Notes: generated by a model not told the origin, from the letters alone. A DNA stretch of 33,853 bases from an uncultured Actinomycetes bacterium (GCA_937927875.1 CALEYV010000123.1:1-33853); one strand, 5' to 3'. Shown: positions 23,762-32,603, numbered from the stretch's first letter. Program-made: numbers and translations.

Positions 23762-25246
23762 ATGGGTCGGGACGCGGTCGACGCGGTCGTCGTCGGCGCG
23801 GGCCCGAACGGGCTCACCGCCGCGATCACGCTCGCGACGGCCGGGCTCGAGGTCCGGCTCTACGAAGCCGACGACGCGGTCGGCGGCGCCGTGCGCACGG
23901 TCGATCTCACCCGGCCCGGCTTCCGTCACGACCGCGGCTCCGCGGTCCACCCGTTCGGCGTCGGCTCACCGGTGTTCGCCGCCCTGCCGCTCGCCGACCA
24001 CGGCCTGCACTGGCTCCAACCGCCGCTGCCCCTCGCGCACCCGTTCGACGACGGGCCGCCGGCGGTGCTCGGCCGCTCGTTCGCGGACACGGTCGACGGG
24101 CTCGGCGCCGGCGGACCCGGCTACCGGGCTCTGCTTCGGCCCTTCGTCGGGCGCTGGGACGCGCTGGCCGGCGAGGTGCTCCGGCCCGTGCTCTCGGTGC
24201 CGCGGCATCCGCTGCTCCTCGCCCGGTTCGGGCCGCGCGCCTTGCTCCCGATCACGGCCGTGGCGGGGCGGCTGCGAGGCGACGCCGCGCCCGCCCTCCT
24301 CGCCGGGATGGCCGGGCACACCGGCGCCGCGCTGAGCGCGCCGCTCAGCACCGGGCCCGCGCTGATGCTCGCCCTGGCCGGCCACGAGGTCGGGTGGCCG
24401 GTCCCACGGGGCGGCGCGCAAGCGATCGCCGACGCGCTGGCCGGGCACCTGCGGACGCTCGGCGGGACGATCACCACCAGCCACCGGGTGCGAAGCCTCG
24501 ACGAGCTCCCCGACGCCCGCGCCTACCTCCTCGACGTCTCGCCGTGGGCGCTCCCCACGCTCGCCGGGTCGCGGCTCCCTGCCCGCTACCTCCGTCGGCT
24601 GGGCCGCTACCGGCACGGTCCCGGCGTGTTCAAGCTCGACTACGCGCTGGCCGGCCCGGTCCCCTGGCGCGACGAGCACTGCCGACGGGCCGGGACGCTG
24701 CACCTCGGCGGGACGATGCCCGAGATCGCCGCCGAGCTCGACGCGGTGACACGCGGCGACGCGCCGACGCGGCCCCTCGTCATCGCGGCCCAGCCGACCA
24801 TCGTCGACCCGTCCCGGGCTCCGGACGGCCAGCACACGTTGTGGGCCTACGCCCACGTGCCGAACGGGTGGCCGGGCGACCTGTCCACCGAGATCGAGTC
24901 CCAGATCGAGCGGTTCGCGCCCGGCTTCCGGGACCTCGTCCTCGAGCGGGTCGCCACGTCGCCGGCCCAGCTCGAGGCTCACGACGCCAACCTGGTGGGC
25001 GGCGACCTCGCCGACGGCGCGTTCGCGGGCCGCCAGGCCCTGTTCCGGCCCGTGGTCGCCGCCGTCCCCTACGCGACGCCCGACCCGGCGGTGTTCCTCT
25101 GCTCGGCGGCGACGCCGCCCGGCCCCGCGGTCCACGGGGCGTGCGGCTTCCAGGCGGCCCGAGTGGCGCTGCGGCGGGTCTTCGGGCGCCGCGTCCCCGG
25201 GTCCCCGTTTGAGACCCTGGGTCAAGCCCGCCACGATGGGTGCTGA
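23762..25246 (+). CDS. CrtI/PYROXD2-like FAD-dependent oxidoreductase
   Basis: A flavoprotein of 494 residues. It begins with VVVGAGPNGLTAAITLATAGLEV (the FAD dinucleotide fold) and EADDAVGGAVRT, has the PRGGAQAIADALAGHLRTLGGTI segment of the phytoene-desaturase superfamily, and ends in GPAVHGACGFQAARVAL. It resembles PYROXD2/CrtI-like paralogs annotated as NAD(P)/FAD-dependent oxidoreductases rather than true phytoene desaturase. It lacks the CrtI C-terminal PGVG-IPM signature. Its substrate is unknown. No clear Shine-Dalgarno site precedes the ATG at 23762. A membrane protein gene follows 24 nt downstream. Confidence 0.88.
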   Translation: MGRDAVDAVVVGAGPNGLTAAITLATAGLEVRLYEADDAVGGAVRTVDLTRPGFRHDRGSAVHPFGVGSPVFAALPLADHGLHWLQPPLPLAHPFDDGPPAVLGRSFADTVDGLGAGGPGYRALLRPFVGRWDALAGEVLRPVLSVPRHPLLLARFGPRALLPITAVAGRLRGDAAPALLAGMAGHTGAALSAPLSTGPALMLALAGHEVGWPVPRGGAQAIADALAGHLRTLGGTITTSHRVRSLDELPDARAYLLDVSPWALPTLAGSRLPARYLRRLGRYRHGPGVFKLDYALAGPVPWRDEHCRRAGTLHLGGTMPEIAAELDAVTRGDAPTRPLVIAAQPTIVDPSRAPDGQHTLWAYAHVPNGWPGDLSTEIESQIERFAPGFRDLVLERVATSPAQLEAHDANLVGGDLADGAFAGRQALFRPVVAAVPYATPDPAVFLCSAATPPGPAVHGACGFQAARVALRRVFGRRVPGSPFETLGQARHDGC

Positions 25247-25270
25247 GGAGTCGCGGCCCGGGGGACACCG

Positions 25271-26740
25271 ATGAGCTGGCTCGACGCTCCGCAGTACTGG
25301 CTGACCCGCTTCGTGTTCGAGCGCGCCCTCGGCGTGATCTACGTGGTCGCCTTCCTCACCGCCCTCAACCAGTTCCGTCCCCTCCTCGGGGAGCACGGCC
25401 TGCTGCCGGTCCCCCGGTTCGTGCGCCGGGTCCGCTTCGGCGACGCGCCGAGCCTCTTCCAGCTGCGCTACTCGGACCGGCTCCTGCTCGCCTCGGCGTG
25501 GCTCGGCGTGCTGCTCGGCGCGTCGGTGGTGGCCGGGCTGCCCCAGTCCGGGCCGCTCTGGGTCCCGATGGTGGTCTGGCTCGCGCTGTGGGCCCTCTAC
25601 CTGTCGATCGTGAACGTCGGGCAGACCTTCTACTCGTTCGGCTGGGAGTCGCTGCTCTGCGAGGTCGGCGCGCTGGCGGTGTTCCTCGGCAACGCGCGCA
25701 CCGCGCCGCCGATCCTGCTCGTGTTCCTGATGCGCTGGCTCGTGTTCCGGCTCGAGTTCGGCGCCGGCCTCATCAAGCTGCGCGGGGACCCGTGCTGGCG
25801 CGACCTGACCTGCCTCTACTACCACCACGAGACCCAGCCCCTGCCGAACCCGCTGAGCTGGTTCTTCCACCACCTGCCCCGGCGCGCGCACCGGGTCGAG
25901 GTCCTCGCCAACCACGTCGCCCAGGTCGCGGTGCCGTTCGCGCTGTTCACGCCACAACCGGTCGCCGGCGTGGCCGGCCTCGTCATCATCGCCACCCAGG
26001 CCTGGCTGATCCTGTCCGGCAACTTCTCGTGGCTGAACTTCATCACCATCGCGATCGCCGTGTTCGCGCTCAGCGGCTCCTGGCTCGAGCCGCTGCTCCC
26101 CTTCCACCACCCGGCGCTGCACGCCACCCCGGACTGGTACGCGGGGGTCGTCGTCGCGCTCACCGCGCTCGTCGCCGTCCTCAGCTACTGGCCGGTCCGC
26201 AACCTCCTCTCCCGCCGGCAGCTCATGAACTTCAGCTTCAACCGTCTCCACTTCGTCGGCACCTACGGCGCCTTCGGGCACGTCACGAAGGAGCGGTTCG
26301 AGATCGTGCTCGAGGCCACCACCGACCCGGTGATCACGCCTACGACGACGTGGACCGAGTACGAGTTCAAGGGCAAGCCCGGCGACCCGCGCCGTCTCCC
26401 GCCCCAGGTCGCGCCCTACCACCTGCGCCTCGACTGGCTGATGTGGTTCGCGGCCATGGGGCCGCCGACCCGCCAGCCGTGGCTGCTCCCGCTGGTGGCG
26501 CGGCTGCTCGAGCACGACCGACCCACCTTGCGGCTGCTGCGCCGGGACCCGTTCCCCGACCGCGCGCCCAGCTACGTGCGGGCCCAGCTCTACCGGTACC
26601 GGTTCACGACGCGGGCCGAGCGGCGCGAGTCCGGCGCCTGGTGGCACCGGACGCTGGTCGGCGAGTACCTGCCGCCGCTCGAGCTCGGCTCGGCCGGCGA
26701 GCTGGCCGTGGCGGCTGGCCCGGCCCGCTACCGCGCGTAG
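25271..26740 (+). CDS. Lipase maturation factor (LMF)-family membrane protein
   Basis: A polytopic membrane protein of 489 residues. It matches the LMF1/LMF2 family: SFGWESLLCEVGALAVFLG, MRWLVFRLEFGAGLIKLRGDPCWRDLTCLYYHHETQPLPNP (described here as the FRLEFGAGLIKLRGD and WRDLT-YHHETQP-NP pieces), SWFFHHLPRRAHRVEV, and the C-terminal WTEYEFKGKPGDPRRLPPQVAPYH domain. About eight to ten hydrophobic spans precede a soluble C-terminal part of about 130 residues. Animal LMF1 matures lipoprotein lipase in the ER; the bacterial members have no established role. A weak GGGGGA Shine-Dalgarno site at 25260-25265 precedes the ATG at 25271. Its end overlaps the converging secreted-protein gene by 13 nt. 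Confidence 0.88.
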   Translation: MSWLDAPQYWLTRFVFERALGVIYVVAFLTALNQFRPLLGEHGLLPVPRFVRRVRFGDAPSLFQLRYSDRLLLASAWLGVLLGASVVAGLPQSGPLWVPMVVWLALWALYLSIVNVGQTFYSFGWESLLCEVGALAVFLGNARTAPPILLVFLMRWLVFRLEFGAGLIKLRGDPCWRDLTCLYYHHETQPLPNPLSWFFHHLPRRAHRVEVLANHVAQVAVPFALFTPQPVAGVAGLVIIATQAWLILSGNFSWLNFITIAIAVFALSGSWLEPLLPFHHPALHATPDWYAGVVVALTALVAVLSYWPVRNLLSRRQLMNFSFNRLHFVGTYGAFGHVTKERFEIVLEATTDPVITPTTTWTEYEFKGKPGDPRRLPPQVAPYHLRLDWLMWFAAMGPPTRQPWLLPLVARLLEHDRPTLRLLRRDPFPDRAPSYVRAQLYRYRFTTRAERRESGAWWHRTLVGEYLPPLELGSAGELAVAAGPARYRA

Positions 26741-27375
26741 ACGCGGTCGACGAGCTCGGGGCTGACGAGCAGTCGGTACTTCGACACGAGCACGAGCCCG
26801 GCCTGGCGGGTGCCGCCGGGGGCGGCGATGTCGGTGGCCGAGTACTCGAGCACGGTGCGGCCCCGGTCGCGCACGAACCGGCACGGCACAGAGTGCGCCT
26901 GGCCGCCCTCCACGTCGACGCAGCCGTCGCGCTGAACCGTGAGCTGAACACCCGGCGCGATGGTGACGGTCCCCGTGCCGTCGGGCGCGAGCTGCCCGAC
27001 GGTCCCGAAGCCGAGGTGCAGCCGCCCGCCGGGGTCGACGTAGGCGCCGAAGTGGGCGGCGGTGCCGTCGGCGCGGGTGACCTGGTAGCCGGTGTCGATC
27101 GCTTCGACCCGACCCGTGATGGTGTCCGGCGAGCAGTCGGTGAGGCTGCGCACGAAGCCGGGGGACTTCGGGAGGTAGCCGCACTCGAGGACGACGAAGC
27201 GGACGGTGCCGTCGGCCAGGAACCGGAGGGTGCCGAAGCGCCCGTGCAGCGTGCCGTGGGCGGCGGCGCGCAGCCGGTCGATCGGCGACGACGGCGCGGC
27301 CCGAGCCGGCAGCGCGCCCGCCAGCACCGCGCCGGTCGCGGCCGCGATCGCGGTGAGCTGGAGGAGACGACGCAT
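26728..27375 (-). CDS. Secreted hypothetical protein with Sec signal peptide
   Basis: A 215-residue protein with a clear signal peptide: MRRLL, a hydrophobic core, and cleavage after the ALPARA at about residue 26. The mature part is rich in beta-strand-like segments (LHGRFGTLRFLADGTVRFVVLE, then TVTIAPGVQLTVQRDGCVDVEGG). It has four cysteines (in LECGY, TDCSP, DGCVD and VPCRF) that could form two disulfides. I do not recognise the family. It starts 1 nt after the ctaA stop and is very probably cotranscribed with it, so an exported role linked to the respiratory chain is possible but unproven. Confidence 0.8.
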   Translation of the reverse strand: MRRLLQLTAIAAATGAVLAGALPARAAPSSPIDRLRAAAHGTLHGRFGTLRFLADGTVRFVVLECGYLPKSPGFVRSLTDCSPDTITGRVEAIDTGYQVTRADGTAAHFGAYVDPGGRLHLGFGTVGQLAPDGTGTVTIAPGVQLTVQRDGCVDVEGGQAHSVPCRFVRDRGRTVLEYSATDIAAPGGTRQAGLVLVSKYRLLVSPELVDRVYAR

Positions 27376-27376
27376 C

Positions 27377-28321
27377 TCAGGCCGGCGCCAGCGCCGGCTC
27401 GGCGACCTCGACCACCGGCGCCACCGCCGGCTCGCGTTCGGTGAGATGGAGCCAGAAGTGGAACACGGCCGCGAACAGGGTCGTCGCGCCCGCGACGTGC
27501 AGGCCCACGACGACGGCCGGGATCCCGTTGAAGTACTGGTAGTACCCGATGCCCGCCTGCGCGACCGCGACCACGAGGACGATGCCGAGCCGGCGCTGGT
27601 CGGCGGCGCTGGCCCGCGTCCGCCGCAGCAGCGCGAACGTGGCGAGCACGAGGAGCAGGAACAGCACGACGGTGCTGCCGTGGACGCGGGCGACCTGGGG
27701 GATGCTGTACGAGAACCGCTTGGCCTTGGCGTCGCCGCCGTGGGGCCCGGTGGCCGTCACCACGGTGCCGGTGACCGCGACGAGGCTGACCGAGGCCAGC
27801 AGCGCCGCCCCCGCGTAGCGCACCGCGGGCGCGACCCGCAGGTGGGCCGGGCCGCGCGGCTCGCCGGCCCGCCGGTGCAACAGGATGCCGTTGGCGAGCA
27901 GCACCAGCGACAGCAGGAAGTGCGCCATCACGAACTGGGGCTGGAGCTCGAAGAGCACGACGAGGCCGCCGAGGACGGCCTGGGCGAAGAACCCGGCCAC
28001 GAGCCCGAGGGACAGCCAGGTGAGGTCGCGCCGGCGGGGCTCCCGGAGCAGCGAGCCGACCACCGCCAGCCCGACCGCGATCGAGACCAGGGTGGTGAAG
28101 ACGCGGTTGAGGAACTCGATCATGGCGTTGACGTCCGAGGCGCTGCGCGGCGTGAGATGGCCGGGGTCGCAGTTCGGCCACGACGGGCAGCCGAGCCCGG
28201 AGCCGCTGAGGCGCACCGCGGCCCCAGTCACGATGATCACCGCGAGGAGCAGCGCGGCGACGAAGGTGATCCGCCGGTACGCCGCCGGCGAGACGCGGGG
28301 AAGCTTGCGCAGCAGGGACAT
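27377..28321 (-). CDS. ctaA: Heme A synthase
   Basis: The COX15/CtaA family protein oxidises the C8 methyl of heme O to the formyl group of heme A, completing the pathway begun by CtaB. The 314-residue polytopic membrane protein has the cysteine pair GCPSWPNCDPGHLTP (CX5C) in the first outer loop. It has heme-ligand-type histidines in FVMAHFLLSL, ARVHGSTVV and VGLHVAGATTLF. At the first ligand position the sequence is IEFLNR, with Asn rather than His, a variant I believe is common in Actinobacteria. The ATG at 28321 has GAAGG and a TACGAT -10 box just upstream. The alternative start at 28378 would place that box inside the gene. Confidence 0.93.
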   Translation of the reverse strand: MSLLRKLPRVSPAAYRRITFVAALLLAVIIVTGAAVRLSGSGLGCPSWPNCDPGHLTPRSASDVNAMIEFLNRVFTTLVSIAVGLAVVGSLLREPRRRDLTWLSLGLVAGFFAQAVLGGLVVLFELQPQFVMAHFLLSLVLLANGILLHRRAGEPRGPAHLRVAPAVRYAGAALLASVSLVAVTGTVVTATGPHGGDAKAKRFSYSIPQVARVHGSTVVLFLLLVLATFALLRRTRASAADQRRLGIVLVVAVAQAGIGYYQYFNGIPAVVVGLHVAGATTLFAAVFHFWLHLTEREPAVAPVVEVAEPALAPA

Positions 28322-28333
28322 GGCGGCCTTCGG

Positions 28334-28339
28334 ATCGTA
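28334..28339 (-). promoter_or_regulatory. -10 box of ctaA
   Basis: TACGAT on the minus strand, 12 nt before the ATG at 28321. The leader would be only about 5 nt. It argues against the longer in-frame start at 28378. Confidence 0.4.
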
Positions 28340-28430
28340 GGTCGGGGCCGGGATCGCCACGCGATCGGCCCGCGCCACGCGCCGACGCCGGTCAGCCGGC
28401 GTCCTCTTCGACCGGGCCCGTCGGACCCGT

Positions 28431-28436
28431 TAGGTT
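28431..28436 (+). promoter_or_regulatory. -10 box of the alpha/beta hydrolase gene
   Basis: TAGGTT, 9 nt before the ATG at 28446, with a possible -35 TTCGAC at 28407-28412 (18-bp spacer). Confidence 0.45.
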
Positions 28437-28445
28437 CCGCGGCTG

Positions 28446-29357
28446 ATGGCCGAGCCAACGACCTACGACGAGTTCGGGCTGTTCCACGAGAACGCCGACG
28501 AGTACGGCATCCCCTGGCGGGGCCAGCCGGTCGTCCGCCGCCAGTCGGTGCCGGTGACGCCCGACGGGCGGCGGCTCAGCGCGCTGGTGTGGGGCGACGG
28601 GCCGCCCGAGCTGGTGCTGCTGCACGGCGGCGCGCAGAACGCGCACACCTGGGACACGGTCGCGCTCGCGCTCGACCGGCCGCTGGTCGCGATCGACCTG
28701 CCGGGCCACGGCCACTCGGACCACCGGGAGGAGGGGCCGTTCGGTCCCCGCCTGAACGCGGCCGACGTCGCGGTGGCGCTGCGCACGCTCGCGCCCGACG
28801 CGCCCATGGTCGTCGGCATGTCGCTCGGCGGCCTCACCGCCATCGCGCTGACGAGCGAGGCGCCGGAGCTGGTGCGGCGGCTCGTCCTCGTCGACGTGAC
28901 GCCGGGCGTCGACCGGGACAAGGCGGCGCCCATCGCCCAGTTCATCTCAGGGCCCGACAGCTTCGAGAGCTTCGACGAGATCCTGGCCCGCACGATCCAG
29001 TTCAACCCGACTCGCTCCGAGTCCTCGCTCCGGCGGGGGGTGCTGCACAACGCGGTGCAGCGCGACGACGGCCGGTGGGTCTGGCGCTACCAGCGGCCGC
29101 GGATCCTCGAGCAGGAGGAGATGGACATCCCGGCCGACTTCGCGACGCTGTGGGACGACGTGTCGAGGATCACGGTGCCGCTCCTGCTCGTGCGCGGTCG
29201 CGCGGCGGGCACGGTCGTCGACGACGAGAACGAGGCCGAGCTGCGCCGGCGCCAGCCGAACGCCCGGGTCGTGACCGTCGAGGGCGCCGGCCACAGCATC
29301 CAGGGCGACAAACCCGTCGAGCTCGCCCACCTGCTCGACGAGTTCCTCCGGGGTTGA
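28446..29357 (+). CDS. Alpha/beta-fold hydrolase
   Basis: A 303-residue hydrolase with the oxyanion loop LLHGGAQNAHTWD, the DLPGHGHSD strand-turn, the nucleophile elbow GMSLGG (Ser126), and the C-terminal catalytic His283 (GAGHSIQ). The acid is probably one of the aspartates in TVVDDENEAEL. An N-terminal extension of about 35 residues (TTYDEFGLFHENADEYG) precedes the fold. The substrate (ester, epoxide or lactone) is unknown. The TGA stop overlaps the TTG start of the next gene, so the two products are likely made together. Confidence 0.92.
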   Translation: MAEPTTYDEFGLFHENADEYGIPWRGQPVVRRQSVPVTPDGRRLSALVWGDGPPELVLLHGGAQNAHTWDTVALALDRPLVAIDLPGHGHSDHREEGPFGPRLNAADVAVALRTLAPDAPMVVGMSLGGLTAIALTSEAPELVRRLVLVDVTPGVDRDKAAPIAQFISGPDSFESFDEILARTIQFNPTRSESSLRRGVLHNAVQRDDGRWVWRYQRPRILEQEEMDIPADFATLWDDVSRITVPLLLVRGRAAGTVVDDENEAELRRRQPNARVVTVEGAGHSIQGDKPVELAHLLDEFLRG

Positions 29358-30340
29358 GGAGCGCGGCCCCCGGCCCGCGTCAGGAGGCCCAGGCCCGCCT
29401 CGACGCCCTCGAGCCCGGTGTCTTCGAGGCCCGGGTGCTCGAGCCGTCGCCGCCCCCGGTGACGGAGGGGCCGTGGCTGGCCGACGACCCGGTCGCGCCG
29501 GCGCCCCGCTCGGCGCGCACGCTCGTGTCGCCGGTGCCGAACGCCGACGTCACGTGGGACGAGCTGGCGCGCGGCACCCCGACCCTCCAGCCGTGGTGCG
29601 CGGCCCGCTGGCTCGGCGCCTGGACGCGCCTGCAGCCGGTCTCGGACCCCGACGCGTTCGCGGCGACCCGCGGCGCGTGGCACCGGCTGGCCGAGCACGT
29701 GCTCGCACCGGCCCGGTACCGCGTGTCGGGCAAGATCGGGCTTCGCTACACCCGGCACGGGTTCGGGACCCCGTACCTCGACGGCCCCGACGTCCAGCTG
29801 CGGGTCGAGGACACCGCGCTGGTCGTCGTCGGGGACGAGGCCCGCCGGGTGCCGGCCGACACGCTGCGGGTCGCCGCCGCTGCGGTCGGGCTCGACCCCC
29901 AGGCCGACACCGGCGTCTACGAGCCCGCCACGGCGGCGGAGCCGGACGCGCTGCTCCCCATCGACGCCGACGCGGCGGCGCGGCTGGGCGACTGGTTCGG
30001 GTTCGCGGCCTCGGTGCTCGAGGAGCTGCGGGCCGCCGCGTCCGACCGCGACACGACGAGAGTCCAGCTCTGGCCCGAGCACTTCGACCTCTCGGTCGAC
30101 CTCGGCGACGACGACGCCCGGAGGCGGGGCACGTTCGGCGCCTCGCCGGGCGACGCGGCCCACCCGCTCCCCTATCTCTATGTCACGCACTGGGCGTCGG
30201 TGCCCGACGATGCGTTCTGGAACGACGCCGCGTTCGCGGGCGCCAGCCTCGCCTACCGGGACCTGCTGGCGGCCGCCGACCAGCGCGACGCCGGGCTGGC
30301 GTTCCTCCGGCGGGGCCAGGCGGTGCTGGCCGGGGTCTGA
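29354..30340 (+). CDS. Unrecognised conserved-looking protein (328 aa), coupled to the hydrolase
   Basis: I do not recognise a characterised family. The frame is open without interruption. The C-terminal half has motif-like segments: RVQLWPEHFDLS, GASPGDAAHPLPYLYVTHW, FWNDAAFAGASLAYRDLL and AFLRRGQAVL. The middle has a short mixed alpha/beta part with RYTRHGFGTPYL and LRVEDTALVVV. The start is TTG at 29354, forming TTGA with the hydrolase stop. Later GTG codons (such as 29435) would cut into plausible N-terminal sequence, though the exact start is uncertain. No signal peptide or transmembrane segment is seen. It could be a partner or modifier of the hydrolase; that rests on coupling alone. 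Confidence 0.75.
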   Translation: MRSAAPGPRQEAQARLDALEPGVFEARVLEPSPPPVTEGPWLADDPVAPAPRSARTLVSPVPNADVTWDELARGTPTLQPWCAARWLGAWTRLQPVSDPDAFAATRGAWHRLAEHVLAPARYRVSGKIGLRYTRHGFGTPYLDGPDVQLRVEDTALVVVGDEARRVPADTLRVAAAAVGLDPQADTGVYEPATAAEPDALLPIDADAAARLGDWFGFAASVLEELRAAASDRDTTRVQLWPEHFDLSVDLGDDDARRRGTFGASPGDAAHPLPYLYVTHWASVPDDAFWNDAAFAGASLAYRDLLAAADQRDAGLAFLRRGQAVLAGV

Positions 30341-30344
30341 CCGG

Positions 30345-32597
30345 TCACGCCGGCAGCAGCGTCGTCGTCGACGCGGCGGCGGGCTCGATGGCGTCCCACG
30401 AGTAGCGCATCGGGATCAGGGCGCCGGTCGACCAGGCCCGCTGCTGGTCGGCGAAGTGGGGGCTCGCCGGGTCGCCCGACGCGCCGAGCGGCACCACCCA
30501 CGCCGAGCGCTCCCAGTCGGCGAGGTCGTACACGTAGCGCGCCACCGACGCGGTCGTGACGCCGAACCCGTAGCCGGCCGGATGGGCCGTCGACCAGACG
30601 GTGTCCCACTCGCCGCCGAGCTCGACCGGGGGCGGGTCGAGCCTCGCCGCCCCCGCCGGGTCGAGCGCTGACAGCGGGTGGTGGGGAGCGCAGCGGTGCA
30701 GCGCCCCCCACCGCCACGCCGCCACGTCGTCGCCGAGCTCGCCGCGCAGGTACCCGACCGCCTCGGTGAGCGCGCCGGCCAGCAGCTCGGGCCACGTGAC
30801 GCCGGCCGGGAGCAGCGTCGGGTCGTCGGCGCCCAGCAGGCCGGGCAGGAGCGTCCAGAGCCGCAGCTCGAGCGGCGCGAAGAGCGCCCGCGGCTCGCCG
30901 GGGAACGGCTCCTGCAGCGGGGCGAGCGCGGGATGCGCGGCCACCGCCTGGCCGACCGCGTCGCGGGTGACGACGTAGACGGCGGCACCGACCGAGTCGG
31001 CGTCCATGACCAGGTCCCAGCGCCGCAGGTGGTCGAGGGCGGCCTGCTCGTGCGGGTCCCGGCCGTCGAGACGGACCAGCCGCTCGACCCAGACGTCGGC
31101 CGCCAGCGAGCGGCGGTCCTGGTGGACGGCGGTCATGTCGTCGACGGTGGCGGGGCCGAGCGCGTCGAGCCGGTCGACGATGCGGCGGGCCCGGTAGGGG
31201 CGGCTGTAGTCGGAGCCGAGGTAGTGCGGAGCGCCAGGTCCGACGATCTCCTGGTTCGCGGTGACGATCCAGCCCACCTCGGGGTCGCGGGTCGTCGGCA
31301 GCTCGTCGTAGGGCACCGAGCCGATCCACTCGTGGTCACCGGTCCAGCCCGGCACCGGACCCCAGGCGTTGGCGGGCGGCGCGCCGGCCGGGGACCGCAC
31401 CGGGATCTCGCCGACGGTCCGGTAGCGGACGTGGCCGTCGACGTCGGCCGACACCAGGTTGTTCACCGGGTCGACCCAGGCCCGCATGGCGTCGTCGAGC
31501 TCGTCGACCGTGCGCGTCTGCAGCATCGGCAGCAGCACCGACAGCCCGCGGCTGGGCCGGGCCAGCGCGGTGGACTTCAGCGTGATCACGGCGCCGGTCG
31601 CGGGGTCGCCGAACAGCACCGGGCCGTGCGACGTCGCCTGGCACTCGACGGTCACCGGGGCGCCGTCGCGGACCGCGATCTCCTCCCGGCCGGTCAGCAT
31701 CGCGGCGTCGGCGTAGTCCACGTACAGGTCCTGGTAGTCGCCCATGGCGTTGGTCACGCACCACGCGACGCGGGCGTTGTGCCCGAAGTGCGGGAAGCCG
31801 GGGACGCCCGGGAACGAGAGCCCGATGGCGTCAAAGTCGGGGCATGCGAGGTGGCACTGGTAGTAGACGTTCGGCGTCTCGACGAGGCGGTGCGGGTCGC
31901 CGGCCACGAGCGGCAGCCCTGACTTGGTGCGGCTGCCGGCCAGCGCCCACGCGTTGGAGCCCGACGCGGTGGCAGCCATCGCGCCGACGACCGCGTCGAG
32001 CCGGTCCGGGTCGGGGCCGGCGGTCGGCCCGACCGATCCCGGCGGCACGATCAGCGGCACCTCGGGCGGCCCGGCCCCGTCGATGCGGGCGACCGCGTCG
32101 GCGCCGAGGGCGGCCGCGAGCCGGCCCCGCCACAGCTTGTGCTGCCAGTTGGCGAACACGACGTGGCGCACGAGGAAGGCCGCGCAGCAGTGCCACGGCT
32201 CCCACGGCTCGGGCGTGACCCCGGCGAGCGCGAGGTCGGGCGGCAGCGGGTGACCGCCGGCGACCCAGGCGTTGACGCCGGCCGTGTAGGCGGCGAGCAC
32301 CTCCTGGGTGGTCGGGTCGAGCGCGGCGTACTCCCGGCGCGCCGCGCCGGCGATGCCGGCACGCCGCGCGAAGCGGTCGAAGGAGACCCCGGGGCCGCCG
32401 ACGACCTCGGCCCAGCGCCCGACGGCGCGGCGCCGCTCGTACTCGAGCTGGCCCAGCCGGTCCTCGGCCTGCGCGTAGCCCTGCGCGAAGAAGGCGTCGT
32501 GCCAGGTGGTCGCCCGGGCGTGCGGGATGCCCCACTCGTCCCGGTGGATGACGACGCGGCCGTTCAGCCCGCTGACGGTCGCCGACGACGCGTCCAT
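30345..32597 (-). CDS. Penicillin acylase family protein (Ntn hydrolase)
   Basis: A 750-residue member of the penicillin/cephalosporin acylase family. These are made as one chain that cleaves itself before a catalytic Ser, giving alpha and beta subunits. The cleavage site ATASGSNAWALAG is clear, with Ser214 as the new N-terminal nucleophile. The family context VIHRDEWGIPHA at the N-terminus and AGDPHRLVETPNVYYQCHL after the nucleophile are present. Members hydrolyse beta-lactam side chains, acyl-homoserine lactones or other amides; the natural substrate here is unknown. Unlike most, it has no signal peptide, so it should act in the cytoplasm. The ATG at 32597 has a TAACGT -10 box 6 nt upstream. 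Confidence 0.92.
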   Translation of the reverse strand: MDASSATVSGLNGRVVIHRDEWGIPHARATTWHDAFFAQGYAQAEDRLGQLEYERRRAVGRWAEVVGGPGVSFDRFARRAGIAGAARREYAALDPTTQEVLAAYTAGVNAWVAGGHPLPPDLALAGVTPEPWEPWHCCAAFLVRHVVFANWQHKLWRGRLAAALGADAVARIDGAGPPEVPLIVPPGSVGPTAGPDPDRLDAVVGAMAATASGSNAWALAGSRTKSGLPLVAGDPHRLVETPNVYYQCHLACPDFDAIGLSFPGVPGFPHFGHNARVAWCVTNAMGDYQDLYVDYADAAMLTGREEIAVRDGAPVTVECQATSHGPVLFGDPATGAVITLKSTALARPSRGLSVLLPMLQTRTVDELDDAMRAWVDPVNNLVSADVDGHVRYRTVGEIPVRSPAGAPPANAWGPVPGWTGDHEWIGSVPYDELPTTRDPEVGWIVTANQEIVGPGAPHYLGSDYSRPYRARRIVDRLDALGPATVDDMTAVHQDRRSLAADVWVERLVRLDGRDPHEQAALDHLRRWDLVMDADSVGAAVYVVTRDAVGQAVAAHPALAPLQEPFPGEPRALFAPLELRLWTLLPGLLGADDPTLLPAGVTWPELLAGALTEAVGYLRGELGDDVAAWRWGALHRCAPHHPLSALDPAGAARLDPPPVELGGEWDTVWSTAHPAGYGFGVTTASVARYVYDLADWERSAWVVPLGASGDPASPHFADQQRAWSTGALIPMRYSWDAIEPAAASTTTLLPA

Positions 32598-32603
32598 CAC
32601 CGG

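Noticed and set aside
23966..27184. A very long open frame on the minus strand (over 1000 codons)
   Set aside because: It is antisense to the CrtI-like oxidoreductase and LMF genes, both with clear family motifs. Its composition (Arg, Glu, Gly, Pro rich, no motifs) is what high-G+C antisense frames look like.
27206..29353. Long plus-strand open frame running into the 328-aa protein
   Set aside because: It is antisense to ctaA and out of frame with the hydrolase. Only the part after TTG 29354 has protein-like composition.
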